A DNA stretch of 64,000 bases from VXNJ01 sp965249595. GTDB taxonomy: Bacteria; Chloroflexota; UBA11872; VXNJ01. The notes under the pieces are model-generated. The model was not told the DNA's origin. It saw only the letters and a list, made by a program, of their open reading frames with translations, and made no database searches. Of the stretch, positions 1 to 9,827 are shown piece by piece (position 1 is the stretch's first letter; each line of letters starts with the position of its first letter). The translations under genes were made by a program, and so were the position numbers. The DNA is taken from NCBI GenBank assembly GCA_965249595.1, contig OZ252242.1, forward strand, positions 1,426,001-1,490,000. Direction: 5' to 3'.

Positions 1-1
1 G

Positions 2-2215
2 GGTCCGGGTGGACTTTCCCGTGAACGAGCCGGCGTCGATGTCCGCGACGTCCATCATTCGCACTACGGTCGAATTTGCCCGATTGAGACTCCCGAGGGA
101 CCCAACGTCGGTCTGATTTCTTCCCTGGCATCATTCGCCAGCGTCAATGAGTACGGCTTCCTACAGACTCCCTATGAGCGCATCGGCCGCGACGTCGGAT
201 TTACCGACGGCAACGATCTGAACGGCCGCCTACTCCGCGCGGATCTGGTGGTTAGGGGCCGTGTCGAGCAGAAGGGTGGCGAGACGATCGACCCCGACGT
301 GCTGCGGCGATTGCGAAACCGCTCCTACTGGCGCGAGATAAAGTTCCCGCTGGTTCCATTTGCCACCGGGCAAATCGAGTATTTCACGGCCGACGAAGAA
401 AACGATCTGGCGGTCGCTCCCTACAAGACCAAGCTGAACGCCTTGGGCGAGATCGTTTCTGAGCGGATCGATGTGCGGACCGGACGCGAATTCCATACCG
501 CCCATCGCAATGACGTTGAACTAATCGACGTCTCGCCGCAGCAGATCGTCTCGATCCCCACATCCCTAATCCCGTTCCTTGAGCACGATGACGCCAACCG
601 CGCCCTGATGGGTTCAAACATGCAGCGCCAGGCGGTTCCGCTGCTACGTCCCGAAGCCCCGCTAGTGGCCACCGGCGTTGAACGCCGCGCCGCGCTGGAC
701 TCCGGGCACGTCATCACTTACGACGGGCCGCGAACGGCCGAGGTGATCAACGTTCATCCTCACCAGGTAGAGCTGCAGGAAGTCACCACCCGCCGTTGGC
801 ACCGCTATCCGTTGCGCAAATTCGGGCGATCCAATCAGGGGACATGCATCAATCAGACCCCGTTGGTGAGCCCCGGCCAGACCGTGGAGCCCGGCGAACT
901 GCTGGCCTCAGCTTCTTCGTCCGACGGCGCCCAATTGGCGCTGGGCAAGAACTTGCTCTGCGCCTTTATGTTCTGGGAAGGCTACAACTACGAGGACGCC
1001 ATCATCATCTCCGAACGCCTGGTCCGGGAGGATGTCTATACCTCGATTCACATCGAAAAATTTGAGGTCGAAGCGCGCGACACCAAGCTGGGTCCCGAAG
1101 AGATCACTCGCGACATCCCCAACGTGTCAGAGGAAGCGCTCCGCTTCCTGGATGACTCGGGAATCGTTTTTGTGGGCGCCGAGGTCGGCCAAGACGACAT
1201 CATCGTTGGCAAGATAACCCCCAAGGGTGAAACGGAATTGACCGGCGAGGACCGCCTGCTCCGGGCGATCTTTGGGCGTGACGCGCGCGAGGTCAAGGAC
1301 TCATCCAAACATGTCCCGGCCGGCGATGCCGGCACGGTCATCGACGTGAAGGAACTCACGCGCGAAACCAACCCCGATCTGCGTGCCGGTGTCAACCACG
1401 CCGTGCGGGTGCGAATTGCCTCGCGACGAAAGATCATGGTTGGCGACAAGATGGCCGGGCGACACGGTAACAAGGGCGTGATTTCAATGATCCTCCCGGC
1501 GGAGGACATGCCGTATCTTGAAGATGGCACCCCGGTCGACATAATCCTTAACCCACTTGGCGCTGCCTCGCGCATGAACGTCGGCCAGCTACTTGAGCTG
1601 CATACCGGCTTGGCTGCTGAGAAGCTGGATCGTCAAGTCACGACGCCGGTCTTTGACGGCGCTTCCGAGCAGGAAGTGCACGACCTGCTAGAAGAAGCCG
1701 GATTGCCGATTGACGGCAAAGTGAAGCTGTTTGATGGCCGCAGCGGTGAAGCATTCGACAAGGATGTCGTAGTTGGGCGAATGTACATGCTCAAACTCGC
1801 TCACCTGGTTGAAGACAAGATTCATGGTCGGTCGACCGGCCCCTATTCGCTCATCACCCAACAGCCGTTGGGCGGCAAGGCGCAAATGGGTGGCCAACGC
1901 TTCGGCGAAATGGAAGTCTGGGCCCTACAGGCCTACGGCGCGGCCAACGTACTCCAAGAGATGCTCACCGTAAAAAGCGACGATGTCCTCGGGCGGGTCA
2001 AGACCTACGAGGCGATCGTGAAAGGTGAAACGGTATTGGAGCCTGGAGTGCCGGAGTCTTTCCGAGTGTTGGTCAACGAACTCAAGAGCCTTGGTCTTTC
2101 GGTCAATCTGTTTGACGAAGAAGAGAAACCGGTCGAGTTTTCGCTCGATGCGATGGCTGACTACATCCCGAATCTCGGCGGCATCAACATCGAAGGCCGC
2201 GAATACAAGCTCTAG
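2..2215 (+). CDS. rpoB: RNA polymerase beta subunit, C-terminal part
   Basis: The beta subunit forms one jaw of the RNA polymerase active-site cleft. The reading frame is open from base 2 and the gene begins outside the window, so about 737 C-terminal residues remain. The first residues carry the fork-loop/rifampicin-region signature GGLSRERAG followed by CPIETPEGPN. Later there are GDKMAGRHGNKG, which belongs to the catalytic core, and the C-terminal GGKAQMGGQRFGEMEVWAL clamp element. It ends 18 bases before rpoC, the usual rpoBC order, so the two are surely co-transcribed. Identity is certain; only the 5' end is missing. Confidence 0.98.
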   Translation, partial: GPGGLSRERAGVDVRDVHHSHYGRICPIETPEGPNVGLISSLASFASVNEYGFLQTPYERIGRDVGFTDGNDLNGRLLRADLVVRGRVEQKGGETIDPDVLRRLRNRSYWREIKFPLVPFATGQIEYFTADEENDLAVAPYKTKLNALGEIVSERIDVRTGREFHTAHRNDVELIDVSPQQIVSIPTSLIPFLEHDDANRALMGSNMQRQAVPLLRPEAPLVATGVERRAALDSGHVITYDGPRTAEVINVHPHQVELQEVTTRRWHRYPLRKFGRSNQGTCINQTPLVSPGQTVEPGELLASASSSDGAQLALGKNLLCAFMFWEGYNYEDAIIISERLVREDVYTSIHIEKFEVEARDTKLGPEEITRDIPNVSEEALRFLDDSGIVFVGAEVGQDDIIVGKITPKGETELTGEDRLLRAIFGRDAREVKDSSKHVPAGDAGTVIDVKELTRETNPDLRAGVNHAVRVRIASRRKIMVGDKMAGRHGNKGVISMILPAEDMPYLEDGTPVDIILNPLGAASRMNVGQLLELHTGLAAEKLDRQVTTPVFDGASEQEVHDLLEEAGLPIDGKVKLFDGRSGEAFDKDVVVGRMYMLKLAHLVEDKIHGRSTGPYSLITQQPLGGKAQMGGQRFGEMEVWALQAYGAANVLQEMLTVKSDDVLGRVKTYEAIVKGETVLEPGVPESFRVLVNELKSLGLSVNLFDEEEKPVEFSLDAMADYIPNLGGINIEGREYKL

Positions 2216-2233
2216 CAGGCGAGGAGAAGAACA

Positions 2234-5200
2234 GTGATAAGAGTAAATGAGTTCGCCTCGATCCAGATCGGGCTGTCGTCGCCTGAAAAGATCCGCGAAC
2301 AATCACACGGTGAAATAACCAAGCCGGAAACGATCAACTACCGCACGCTCAAACCGGAGCGCGATGGTCTCTTCTGCGAACGCATATTCGGTCCAACCAA
2401 GGATTGGGAATGCGCTTGCGGTAAGTACAAGCGGATCACTTACAAAGGCATCACCTGCGACAAGTGCGAAGTTGAAGTAACCCGTTCGCGAGTTCGTCGC
2501 GAGCGCATGGCCCATATCGAGTTGGCCGCCCCGGTGGCGCACATCTGGTTCGTTAAGGGCACGCCGTCACGAATCGGTCAGCTGCTTGACATTTCGCCCA
2601 AGAAATTAGAGGCGATTGTCTACTTTGCCTCGTTTGCAATCACCTCGATGGACAACGACCGGCGCTTGGACGGGCTAGAAAGCCTCGATCGCGATCTGAA
2701 GCTCGAATTGCGGGCGGTTCGCGAAGAGGAGCTCGATCGCATTGAGCAGCTGGACGAGGACCTAAAGTCGGCGCTTGAAGAAATGAAGCGCGAGTTTGAT
2801 CATCAGCTGGCGCAGCTCAAAGGCCAGGAAACGCGTCGGCGCGAAGACCGCGAAGAAGAAACCCGCCGGTTGATCAAGACCATTCGCGACAACAAGGGCC
2901 AGGCGGCGTTAGACGACCTGAGACTTTCATTCCGTGAAGATCCGGTGGTTGAGCACGCCGAAGAAATTGGCGATAAGCACCGTTCCCGGGCAACGCGCGC
3001 CCTAAAGAGCGAACTTGCCCGCATGGTTGAGCGCGAACAAGTAGAGATCGCTGAATTGGGCGATCGTTACCAGCGCGACATTGCGAAGGAATCCGGGCGG
3101 GTCAAGGCCGAGATTGATGGTTCTGATGCCCGCATCGAGCAACTCTTAAAAGAAAAAGAAGAGTTCTACGAGCGTCGCCGCGCCAACTTGGTCGAATTGG
3201 TCAAAGCCCAAGACGCCAACGAATTGATGTTGCTCTCGGAAGATCGCTATTACCAGCTAAACGAGACCGTCGGCGAGGTGTTTGAGGCCATGAGCGGGGC
3301 CGAGGCGATCCTGACCCTGATAAAGAAAAAGGATATTGACGCCGAAGCTTTGCAAATGCGTGAGGATCTGACGTCCAAGTCAACTCAGCGCCGCCGCAAA
3401 GCGGTAAAGCGCCTGCGGGTAATCGAATCGATCCGCCGATCCGGCAATAGCGCCGAATGGATGGTCTACACCGTTCTGCCGGTACTGCCGCCTGAACTGC
3501 GCCCGATGGTTCAGCTCGATGGCGGCCGCTTCGCAACGTCGGACCTAAACGACCTTTACCGCCGGGTGATAAATCGCAACAACCGCTTGAAGCGTCTGCT
3601 AGACCTCGGCGCGCCGGACATAATCCTGCGCAACGAGAAGCGGATGTTGCAGGAAGCCGTTGACGCCCTCATTGACAACGGCCGACGTGGTCGTCCGGTG
3701 CAGAGTTCGTCGCAGCATATGTACAAGTCGCTATCTGACCTGCTGCGCGGCAAACAGGGTCGCTTCCGACAGAATCTGCTCGGCAAGCGGGTCGATTATT
3801 CCGGCCGCTCGGTGATCGTGGTCGGACCTGAATTGGCCCTCGATGAATGTGGCCTGCCTACCGGCATGGCCCTTGAGTTGTTCAAGCCGTTCGTGATGCA
3901 GCAGCTAGTACTGCGCGGAATAGCGTCGAACATCAAAAGCGCCAAACGAATCGTGGAGCGCGTGGATCCGGAAGTCTGGGACATCCTGGAAGACGTGACG
4001 CGCGACCACCCGATCTTGCTCAACCGGGCACCGACGTTGCACCGTTTGGGGATTCAAGCCTTCCGCATTCGCTTGGTCCACGGTGGCGCGATCCGCATCC
4101 ATCCGCTGGTTTGCTTTGCCTACAACGCCGACTTTGACGGTGACCAGATGGCCGTCCACGTCCCGTTGTCAGAGATCGCCCAGGAAGAGGCCCGCGAGCT
4201 GATGCTCTCCTCGCGCAACCTTCTTTCCCCGGCCGATGGTTCTCCGGTGATTTCGCCAACCAAAGACATGATCCTAGGTTGTTACTACCTCACCCTGGAA
4301 CCGGAATCCAACGCCGGTGACGACGAATCGTTAAAGACATTTGTCAGTCATCGTGAAGCAACCCATGCCTACACGGCAAAACTGATCGGCCTTCACCAAA
4401 CAATTCAAATTCGCGCCAACGCCGAAGATGTTGGTCTCGGTGACGACCTAAATGCTGGCGATCTTTACGAGACGACTGTTGGTCGGATTTTCTTTGACCA
4501 AGTGTTGCCGGTGGCGATGCGGCCGAGCAACCAGGTAATGGATAAAGGCGCCCTCAACGACCTAATTAACGACGTCTATTCCGAATATGGTGCCGACATT
4601 TGCGCCCAAGTCGGTGACGACGTGATGTCGATTGGCTTTCATTGGGCCACGCGATCCGGCGTTACGATGGCGCTTTCGGACTTAACGATCCCGCCCAACA
4701 AGTCGGAAATTTTGTCCGAAACCGAGGAATCGATTTCCCGGATCTCTGAAATGTTTGAAGACGGTCTTATAACCGAAGACGAACGCTATCGGCTGCACGT
4801 TAAGAATTGGGCCGAGGCGACGAGCCGGGTCTCCGCTGGGGTGGAAGATTCCCTGGACAAGCGCGATTCGGTTTATTTGATGGGCGCCTCTGGAGCGGCC
4901 AAGGGCAATTTCGACCAGATTCGGCAGATCGCCGGCATGCGGGGATTGATGTCCGACCCCGGCGGGCGGGTAATCGAGATGCCGGTGCGGGCCAATTTCC
5001 GCGAAGGTCTCTCAGTCTTTGAGTACTTTATTTCCACCCACGGCGCCCGCAAGGGATTGGCCGACACCGCACTGCGCACGGCCGATTCGGGCTATCTGAC
5101 GCGACGCTTGGTGGACGTATGCCAGGACCTGATCATTTCTATTGCCGATTGCGGGACCGAAGCCGCCATCGTATTGCGCGATGAGGATTCGCAGCTGTTC

Positions 5201-6604
5201 GGCAAAACACTGGCAAAACGAGCTTATTCGCGCACTCTGAATGGCCCGTTGGCCGATCCGGCGACCGGCGAATTGCTGGGTGACACCGGCGACATCGTCG
5301 ACCTGGAGATGATGGATGCAATCGGGGCCCGTGGCGTCAAATCAGTGACCGTTCGATCGGTTATGAAGTGCGCCGCTCCGGCCGGAATTTGCCAGAAGTG
5401 TTACGGCCTCGACCTGGCTCGCCACGAGTTGGTCGAACTTGGATCGGCGGTTGGAATAATCGCCGCCCAGTCGATCGGCGAACCAGCCACCCAGTTGACC
5501 ATGCGTACGTTCCATACCGGTGGCACGTTCCGCGAGGAAGACATCACCCGTGGGCTGCCCCGGGTCGAAGAACTATTTGAGGCTCGCACGCCCCGGGGCC
5601 AGGCTGCGATTGCTGAATTTGACGGCCAGGTGTCGATTGACCGTAGCGACGCCGGAATTGCGATGCAGTTGGTCAAACGGCACGATATCGCCCTTGGCGA
5701 AGACTTCAAAGCACTCGGCAAGAGTGGAGTGGTGATAAAGCAAGGGACCCGCATCGCCAAGAAACAGGGGTCTGACGAATTTATTCTGGCTCCCGTTGGC
5801 GGCAAGCTTGAGGTGACCAAGGACCAGATTTCCATCTTTGAGACGCGCAAATACAGTGTCCCGGTGACAACCCGGATATTGGTTGCCGACAAAGATATGG
5901 TCAATCGCGGTCAACAGCTTACCGAAGGCCCGCTCAACCCGCACGAAGTTCTCAGCCTGGCCGGAGAATCCGAAACGGAACGCCTCAGTAAGGTGGAGCA
6001 GTATCTGCTCACTGAGATTCAAGGCGTCTACAGCGTGGTCGGAGTCCCGGTTCACGACAAGCACGTCGAGCTGATAATCCGACAGATGCTGCGCCGCATC
6101 AGAGTCCTCAGCCCCGGCGACACCCAACTGTTGCCCGACGAGTACGTGGATTCGCGCGAATTTAACCGCATCAACGCCCTCTCCGAGCTTCCAGCCGGCG
6201 GCGAGCGAGTGCTGCTAGGGGTGACCAAAGCATCACTCTTTTCCGAGAGTTTTCTCTCGGCAGCGTCATTCCAAGACACCACCAGAGTTCTGACTGAGTC
6301 AGCGCTCGAGGGTGCTCGTGATGGACTCGTGGGACTGAAGGAAAACGTCATTGTCGGCAAATTGATACCGGCCGGCACCGGCTACTTCCACCGTCATCCC
6401 GAACACACCGCCGAAAACGGAACCAAGCTGACCGGATCAGCCAAGGTTGTCGCCGACATTAACGCCCGCCGTGAAGAGCGCGAGGAGCTCAAGCGTCAGC
6501 TTGAGGAATTGCAGCGATTGGAAGAGGAACGCTGGCAGGCTTCTAGCCAAATGGAGGCCCCGGATGGCTTCGACGATGGATTCGGCGAATTCCCATTCCC
6601 ATGA
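2234..6604 (+). CDS. rpoC: RNA polymerase beta' subunit
   Basis: Catalytic subunit of RNA polymerase, 1456 residues. The GTG start follows a GAGGAG Shine-Dalgarno. The N-terminal zinc ribbon uses Cys60, Cys62, Cys75 and Cys78. The magnesium-binding NADFDGD motif places the catalytic aspartates at 633, 635 and 637. The second zinc site is visible in CAAPAGICQKCYG. Between the YFASFAI strand (about 130-136) and the YYQLNETVGEVFEAM segment (about 339) lies an insertion of roughly 190 residues, almost wholly charged and heptad-like (rich in Glu, Arg, Leu). Actinobacterial beta' has a shorter coiled coil at the same place and E. coli has almost nothing. The C-terminal tail is a short acidic extension. 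Confidence 0.98.
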   Translation: MIRVNEFASIQIGLSSPEKIREQSHGEITKPETINYRTLKPERDGLFCERIFGPTKDWECACGKYKRITYKGITCDKCEVEVTRSRVRRERMAHIELAAPVAHIWFVKGTPSRIGQLLDISPKKLEAIVYFASFAITSMDNDRRLDGLESLDRDLKLELRAVREEELDRIEQLDEDLKSALEEMKREFDHQLAQLKGQETRRREDREEETRRLIKTIRDNKGQAALDDLRLSFREDPVVEHAEEIGDKHRSRATRALKSELARMVEREQVEIAELGDRYQRDIAKESGRVKAEIDGSDARIEQLLKEKEEFYERRRANLVELVKAQDANELMLLSEDRYYQLNETVGEVFEAMSGAEAILTLIKKKDIDAEALQMREDLTSKSTQRRRKAVKRLRVIESIRRSGNSAEWMVYTVLPVLPPELRPMVQLDGGRFATSDLNDLYRRVINRNNRLKRLLDLGAPDIILRNEKRMLQEAVDALIDNGRRGRPVQSSSQHMYKSLSDLLRGKQGRFRQNLLGKRVDYSGRSVIVVGPELALDECGLPTGMALELFKPFVMQQLVLRGIASNIKSAKRIVERVDPEVWDILEDVTRDHPILLNRAPTLHRLGIQAFRIRLVHGGAIRIHPLVCFAYNADFDGDQMAVHVPLSEIAQEEARELMLSSRNLLSPADGSPVISPTKDMILGCYYLTLEPESNAGDDESLKTFVSHREATHAYTAKLIGLHQTIQIRANAEDVGLGDDLNAGDLYETTVGRIFFDQVLPVAMRPSNQVMDKGALNDLINDVYSEYGADICAQVGDDVMSIGFHWATRSGVTMALSDLTIPPNKSEILSETEESISRISEMFEDGLITEDERYRLHVKNWAEATSRVSAGVEDSLDKRDSVYLMGASGAAKGNFDQIRQIAGMRGLMSDPGGRVIEMPVRANFREGLSVFEYFISTHGARKGLADTALRTADSGYLTRRLVDVCQDLIISIADCGTEAAIVLRDEDSQLFGKTLAKRAYSRTLNGPLADPATGELLGDTGDIVDLEMMDAIGARGVKSVTVRSVMKCAAPAGICQKCYGLDLARHELVELGSAVGIIAAQSIGEPATQLTMRTFHTGGTFREEDITRGLPRVEELFEARTPRGQAAIAEFDGQVSIDRSDAGIAMQLVKRHDIALGEDFKALGKSGVVIKQGTRIAKKQGSDEFILAPVGGKLEVTKDQISIFETRKYSVPVTTRILVADKDMVNRGQQLTEGPLNPHEVLSLAGESETERLSKVEQYLLTEIQGVYSVVGVPVHDKHVELIIRQMLRRIRVLSPGDTQLLPDEYVDSREFNRINALSELPAGGERVLLGVTKASLFSESFLSAASFQDTTRVLTESALEGARDGLVGLKENVIVGKLIPAGTGYFHRHPEHTAENGTKLTGSAKVVADINARREEREELKRQLEELQRLEEERWQASSQMEAPDGFDDGFGEFPFP

Positions 6605-6634
6605 ACAAATCTAGAGTGCTGAGCCGCAAATTGC

Positions 6635-6640
6635 TATACT
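6635..6640 (+). promoter_or_regulatory. possible -10 element of a promoter before rpsL
   Basis: TATACT lies 30 bases after the rpoC stop and 85 bases before the rpsL start. No good -35 hexamer is found 16-18 bases upstream, so this is weak. If real, it would give rpsL-fusA-tuf and the ribosomal genes their own promoter inside the rpoBC transcript, upstream of the hairpins described next. Confidence 0.25.
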
Positions 6641-6671
6641 TTGCGGGCCGCGCCCCAAAGGGGGCGGCCGG

Positions 6672-6691
6672 CGGTCTTTACAGACCGTTTT
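6672..6691 (+). terminator. terminator-like hairpin between rpoC and rpsL
   Basis: A perfect 6-bp stem (CGGTCT/AGACCG) with a 4-base loop is followed directly by TTTTCT. A second, larger imperfect GC-rich hairpin lies just upstream at about 6646-6670. The arrangement fits a rho-independent terminator for rpoBC. Because it sits downstream of a possible -10 box and immediately before rpsL, it could also act as an attenuator. The T run is short, so termination may be partial. Confidence 0.5.
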
Positions 6692-6724
6692 CTCCCTCCG
6701 ATACCACCACCGGCTTGAACTAGT

Positions 6725-7138
6725 TTGCCAACGATCAATCAATTGGTCCGCAAGGGTCGGCGCTCGCCGCGCCGCAAGGTGACAACGCCGGCGCTGCACT
6801 ATTCGTACAACTCGAATAAGCGGCGCTTGGTGCGAACCGGTGGCGCGCCTCAGAAACGCGGCGTGTGTGTACAGGTACGAACCGTAACACCCAAAAAGCC
6901 AAATTCGGCTTTGCGGAAAGTGGCCCGCGTTCGGCTTTCCAACGGTATGGAACTGCTGGCCTACATCCCTGGCGAGGGTCATACCCTACAGGAGCATTCG
7001 GTGGTGTTGGTGCGCGGTGGGCGAGTCCGTGATTTACCCGGTGTGCGGTACCACATTGTGCGTGGCGCTTATGATGCGACCGGGGTTGAGAATCGTCGCC
7101 AGGGTCGCTCAAAATACGGCTCCAAACGCGACGTTTAA
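6725..7138 (+). CDS. rpsL: 30S ribosomal protein S12
   Basis: S12 sits at the decoding centre of the small subunit. The 137-residue product has PTINQLVRKGR at its N-terminus, the KKPNSALRKVARVRL segment and the PGEGHTLQEHSVVLVRGGRV region that contacts the A site and holds classic streptomycin-resistance positions. The start is TTG with no clear Shine-Dalgarno; this start is fixed by homology, since S12 proteins begin with the PTINQL stretch. It opens the str gene group, 35 bases before rpsG. Confidence 0.97.
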   Translation: MPTINQLVRKGRRSPRRKVTTPALHYSYNSNKRRLVRTGGAPQKRGVCVQVRTVTPKKPNSALRKVARVRLSNGMELLAYIPGEGHTLQEHSVVLVRGGRVRDLPGVRYHIVRGAYDATGVENRRQGRSKYGSKRDV

Positions 7139-7173
7139 TTAGCCTACCTGCCTAAGCGCAAACCTGAACAGCC

Positions 7174-7644
7174 ATGCCCCGTCGCAATCGCCCGGCCCGC
7201 CGCCCGATTCAGGCCGATCCCAAATATGGCAATCGGTCGGTGGCGCGATTTGTCAATGTGTTGATGACGCGCGGCAAAAAGAGTCTGGCGCGTCGCTTGC
7301 TCTATGACGCGTTTGACTTGATCGAAGAGCGCACCAATCAGAATGCGATCGAAGTATTCGAGCAGGCATTGCGCAACGCCACGCCGCAGCTGGAAGTTCG
7401 GCCGCGCCGAGTTGGCGGAGCTACCTACCAGGTGCCGATCGAGATTCGCGGTGAACGGCGTTATTCACTAGCCACCCGCTGGTTAGTGCTGGCCGCGCGC
7501 CGCCGTGGTGAAAAAACTATGGTTCGCCGGTTGGCCGGGGAGATCCTGGATGCTTCCCGGCACGACGGGCAAGCAGTACGGCGCCGCGAAGAAAGCCACC
7601 GGATGGCCGAGGCCAACAAGGCCTTCGCCCACTATCGCTGGTAG
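7174..7644 (+). CDS. rpsG: 30S ribosomal protein S7
   Basis: S7 nucleates assembly of the 30S head by binding the 3' domain of 16S rRNA. The 156-residue product is of normal length and shows MPRRNRPARR at the start, the KYGNRSVARFVNVLMTRGKK segment and GGATYQVPIEI, all family hallmarks. It lies between rpsL and fusA, the standard str order. In other bacteria S7 represses its own operon by binding the rpsL-rpsG junction; the 35-base gap here is too short to judge that. Confidence 0.97.
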   Translation: MPRRNRPARRPIQADPKYGNRSVARFVNVLMTRGKKSLARRLLYDAFDLIEERTNQNAIEVFEQALRNATPQLEVRPRRVGGATYQVPIEIRGERRYSLATRWLVLAARRRGEKTMVRRLAGEILDASRHDGQAVRRREESHRMAEANKAFAHYRW

Positions 7645-7683
7645 ATCATCCGGCATACTGTTCCACATTTAAAGGTGAATCCA

Positions 7684-9741
7684 TTGGCGGTCAGACTCGA
7701 TCGCACCCGCAACATCGGCATCATCGCCCACATTGACGCCGGCAAGACCACCGTGACCGAGCGGATCCTGCTCTACACTGGTCGGATCCATCGCACCGGC
7801 GAGGTGCACGAGGGCGCCGCCACCATGGACTGGATGGTTCAAGAGCGTGAGCGCGGTATCACGATTACCTCGGCGGCGACCACCTGCACTTGGCGTGACC
7901 ATACCATCAACATCATCGATACCCCGGGCCACGTTGACTTTACGGCCGAGGTCGAGCGCTCATTGCGAGTCCTCGACGGCGGAGTTGTGGTTTTCGACGC
8001 CGTTGCTGGCGTGCAGCCGCAATCGGAGACGGTTTGGCGGCAGGCTGACAAATACGAAGTCCCGCGTATCGCCTTAGTAAACAAGATGGATCGCCGCGGC
8101 GCCGATCTGGAGCGCACGCTGCAAATGATCCGCGACCGTCTCGGCGCTGCCCCAATCACCTGCCAATTACCAGTCGGAATTGAAGATCAATTCCGGGCGG
8201 TAATTGACCTGGTCGCTTTCAACCAACGCAATTTTGTGGCCGAGGGCGAGACCCACGTCGAGGTCGTTGATATTGAACCGGACCTGCTTGGCCAAGCAAA
8301 GGCCGCGCGCGAGCGCTTGATCGAAGAAGCGGCCGACCACGACCACGACATCGCTGAGCTGTTCCTCGAGGGCGAGACCGTCAGTTCAGAGCAGCTGGCT
8401 GCTGCGGTCCGGCGGATCGCTATCTCCAACAGCGCGATTCCGGTCTTTTGCGGCTCGGCCCTTCGTAACAAGGGCATTGAAGCGGTCATCGATGCGATCG
8501 TTGACTACCTCCCGTCGCCGCTGGACGTGCCGGTAATTTCCGGGCAACACCCCAAGTCCGGCGAGTCGATACAGTGCCCGCCAAACGAGGACGCCCAGAC
8601 AGCGGCGTTGGCGTTTAAGGTGATGACCGACCCGTTCTCGGGCCGACTCACCTATGTGCGGGTTTACTCCGGGCGCGTTCGACCAGGCTCCTACATCTAC
8701 AACACTTCGCGCAATAACCGCGAGCGGGTGGGCCGAATACTGCGAATGCATGCCGACAAGCGCGAACAATTGACCGATGGGTTGGGCGCCGGCGAGATCG
8801 GCGCCATCATTGGCCTGAAAGAAACATTTACCGGAGACACGCTTTGCGATCGCCAAAAACCGGTATTGCTCGAGTCGATCACCTTCCCTGAACCGGTTGT
8901 CACGGTCGCAGTTGAGCCGGCTACGCGGGCCGACCAGGACAAGCTTGGCGAAGCGTTGGTTCGACTGGCCGATGAGGATCCGACTTTCCAGGTAACCTCT
9001 GATCAAGAAACTGGGCAAACCCTCATTGCCGGAATGGGCGAGCTTCATCTCGAAGTGATCGTCGACCGGCTATTGCGCGAATTTGCCGTCAGGTCGACCG
9101 TAGGCGCACCACAGGTGGCCTATCGAGGGACGATTCGAAGAGCCGCTACCGGGGTGGGTAAATTCATTCGTCAGAGCGGCGGGCGCGGTCAATTTGGGCA
9201 CGTGGTGCTCGAGATTGAGCCGGTTGCCGCTAGCCCTGATAACTCATATGAAAGTCGCATCGTCGGCGCCTCGATTCCCTTAGAATTCATGGCCGCTGTG
9301 GAGCAAGGCGTCGGTGACGCAATGACCGAGGGGCCGCATGGCTATCCGATGACCGGCGTGCATACCAGGATCATCAATGGGTCATATCATGCGGTTGACT
9401 CTTCGGAAATCGCTTTTCGGATCGCCGCTGCTATAGCCGTACGAGACGCTTTCGAGCGTGCGTCGGCGGTGGCGCTAGAGCCAATCATGGAGCTAGAAAT
9501 CCGCGCGCCAGATACATACATGGGAGATATCATCGGAAACTTAGCGGCCAAACGAGGCGTCATTCGACGCGCCGACACCGACGGTACCGAAGTTTTGGTG
9601 GAAGCCGAGGTCCCGCTGGCCGGGATGTTTGGCTATGCGTCAGAGTTGCGATCGCAGACTCAGGGCCGAGGAACCTTTTCGATGGAATTTGCCCGCTATG
9701 AGCCTGCCAGTAGCTCGGTGATGGCAAACGCACGGACCTAA
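7684..9741 (+). CDS. fusA: translation elongation factor G
   Basis: EF-G is the GTPase that drives translocation of tRNA and mRNA. The G-domain motifs are all standard: AHIDAGKTT (P loop), RERGITITSAATT (switch I), DTPGHVDFT (switch II with the catalytic His), NKMD and GSALRNKG. Domains II to V follow to residue 685, a full-length protein. I chose the TTG at 7684 because an AAAGGTGA Shine-Dalgarno (7670-7677) is well spaced from it; a GTG at 7675, three codons upstream, would overlap that site. A second, divergent EF-G homologue is encoded at 52703-54718 on the other strand. Confidence 0.97.
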   Translation: MAVRLDRTRNIGIIAHIDAGKTTVTERILLYTGRIHRTGEVHEGAATMDWMVQERERGITITSAATTCTWRDHTINIIDTPGHVDFTAEVERSLRVLDGGVVVFDAVAGVQPQSETVWRQADKYEVPRIALVNKMDRRGADLERTLQMIRDRLGAAPITCQLPVGIEDQFRAVIDLVAFNQRNFVAEGETHVEVVDIEPDLLGQAKAARERLIEEAADHDHDIAELFLEGETVSSEQLAAAVRRIAISNSAIPVFCGSALRNKGIEAVIDAIVDYLPSPLDVPVISGQHPKSGESIQCPPNEDAQTAALAFKVMTDPFSGRLTYVRVYSGRVRPGSYIYNTSRNNRERVGRILRMHADKREQLTDGLGAGEIGAIIGLKETFTGDTLCDRQKPVLLESITFPEPVVTVAVEPATRADQDKLGEALVRLADEDPTFQVTSDQETGQTLIAGMGELHLEVIVDRLLREFAVRSTVGAPQVAYRGTIRRAATGVGKFIRQSGGRGQFGHVVLEIEPVAASPDNSYESRIVGASIPLEFMAAVEQGVGDAMTEGPHGYPMTGVHTRIINGSYHAVDSSEIAFRIAAAIAVRDAFERASAVALEPIMELEIRAPDTYMGDIIGNLAAKRGVIRRADTDGTEVLVEAEVPLAGMFGYASELRSQTQGRGTFSMEFARYEPASSSVMANART

Positions 9742-9827
9742 TACCACCAAAAAACTGACAATCTGCTGAATTTCCGGCCACTGGCCGGCCAGATCCAATA
9801 AAAACGACAAAAAGGAGCAAAACTGCA

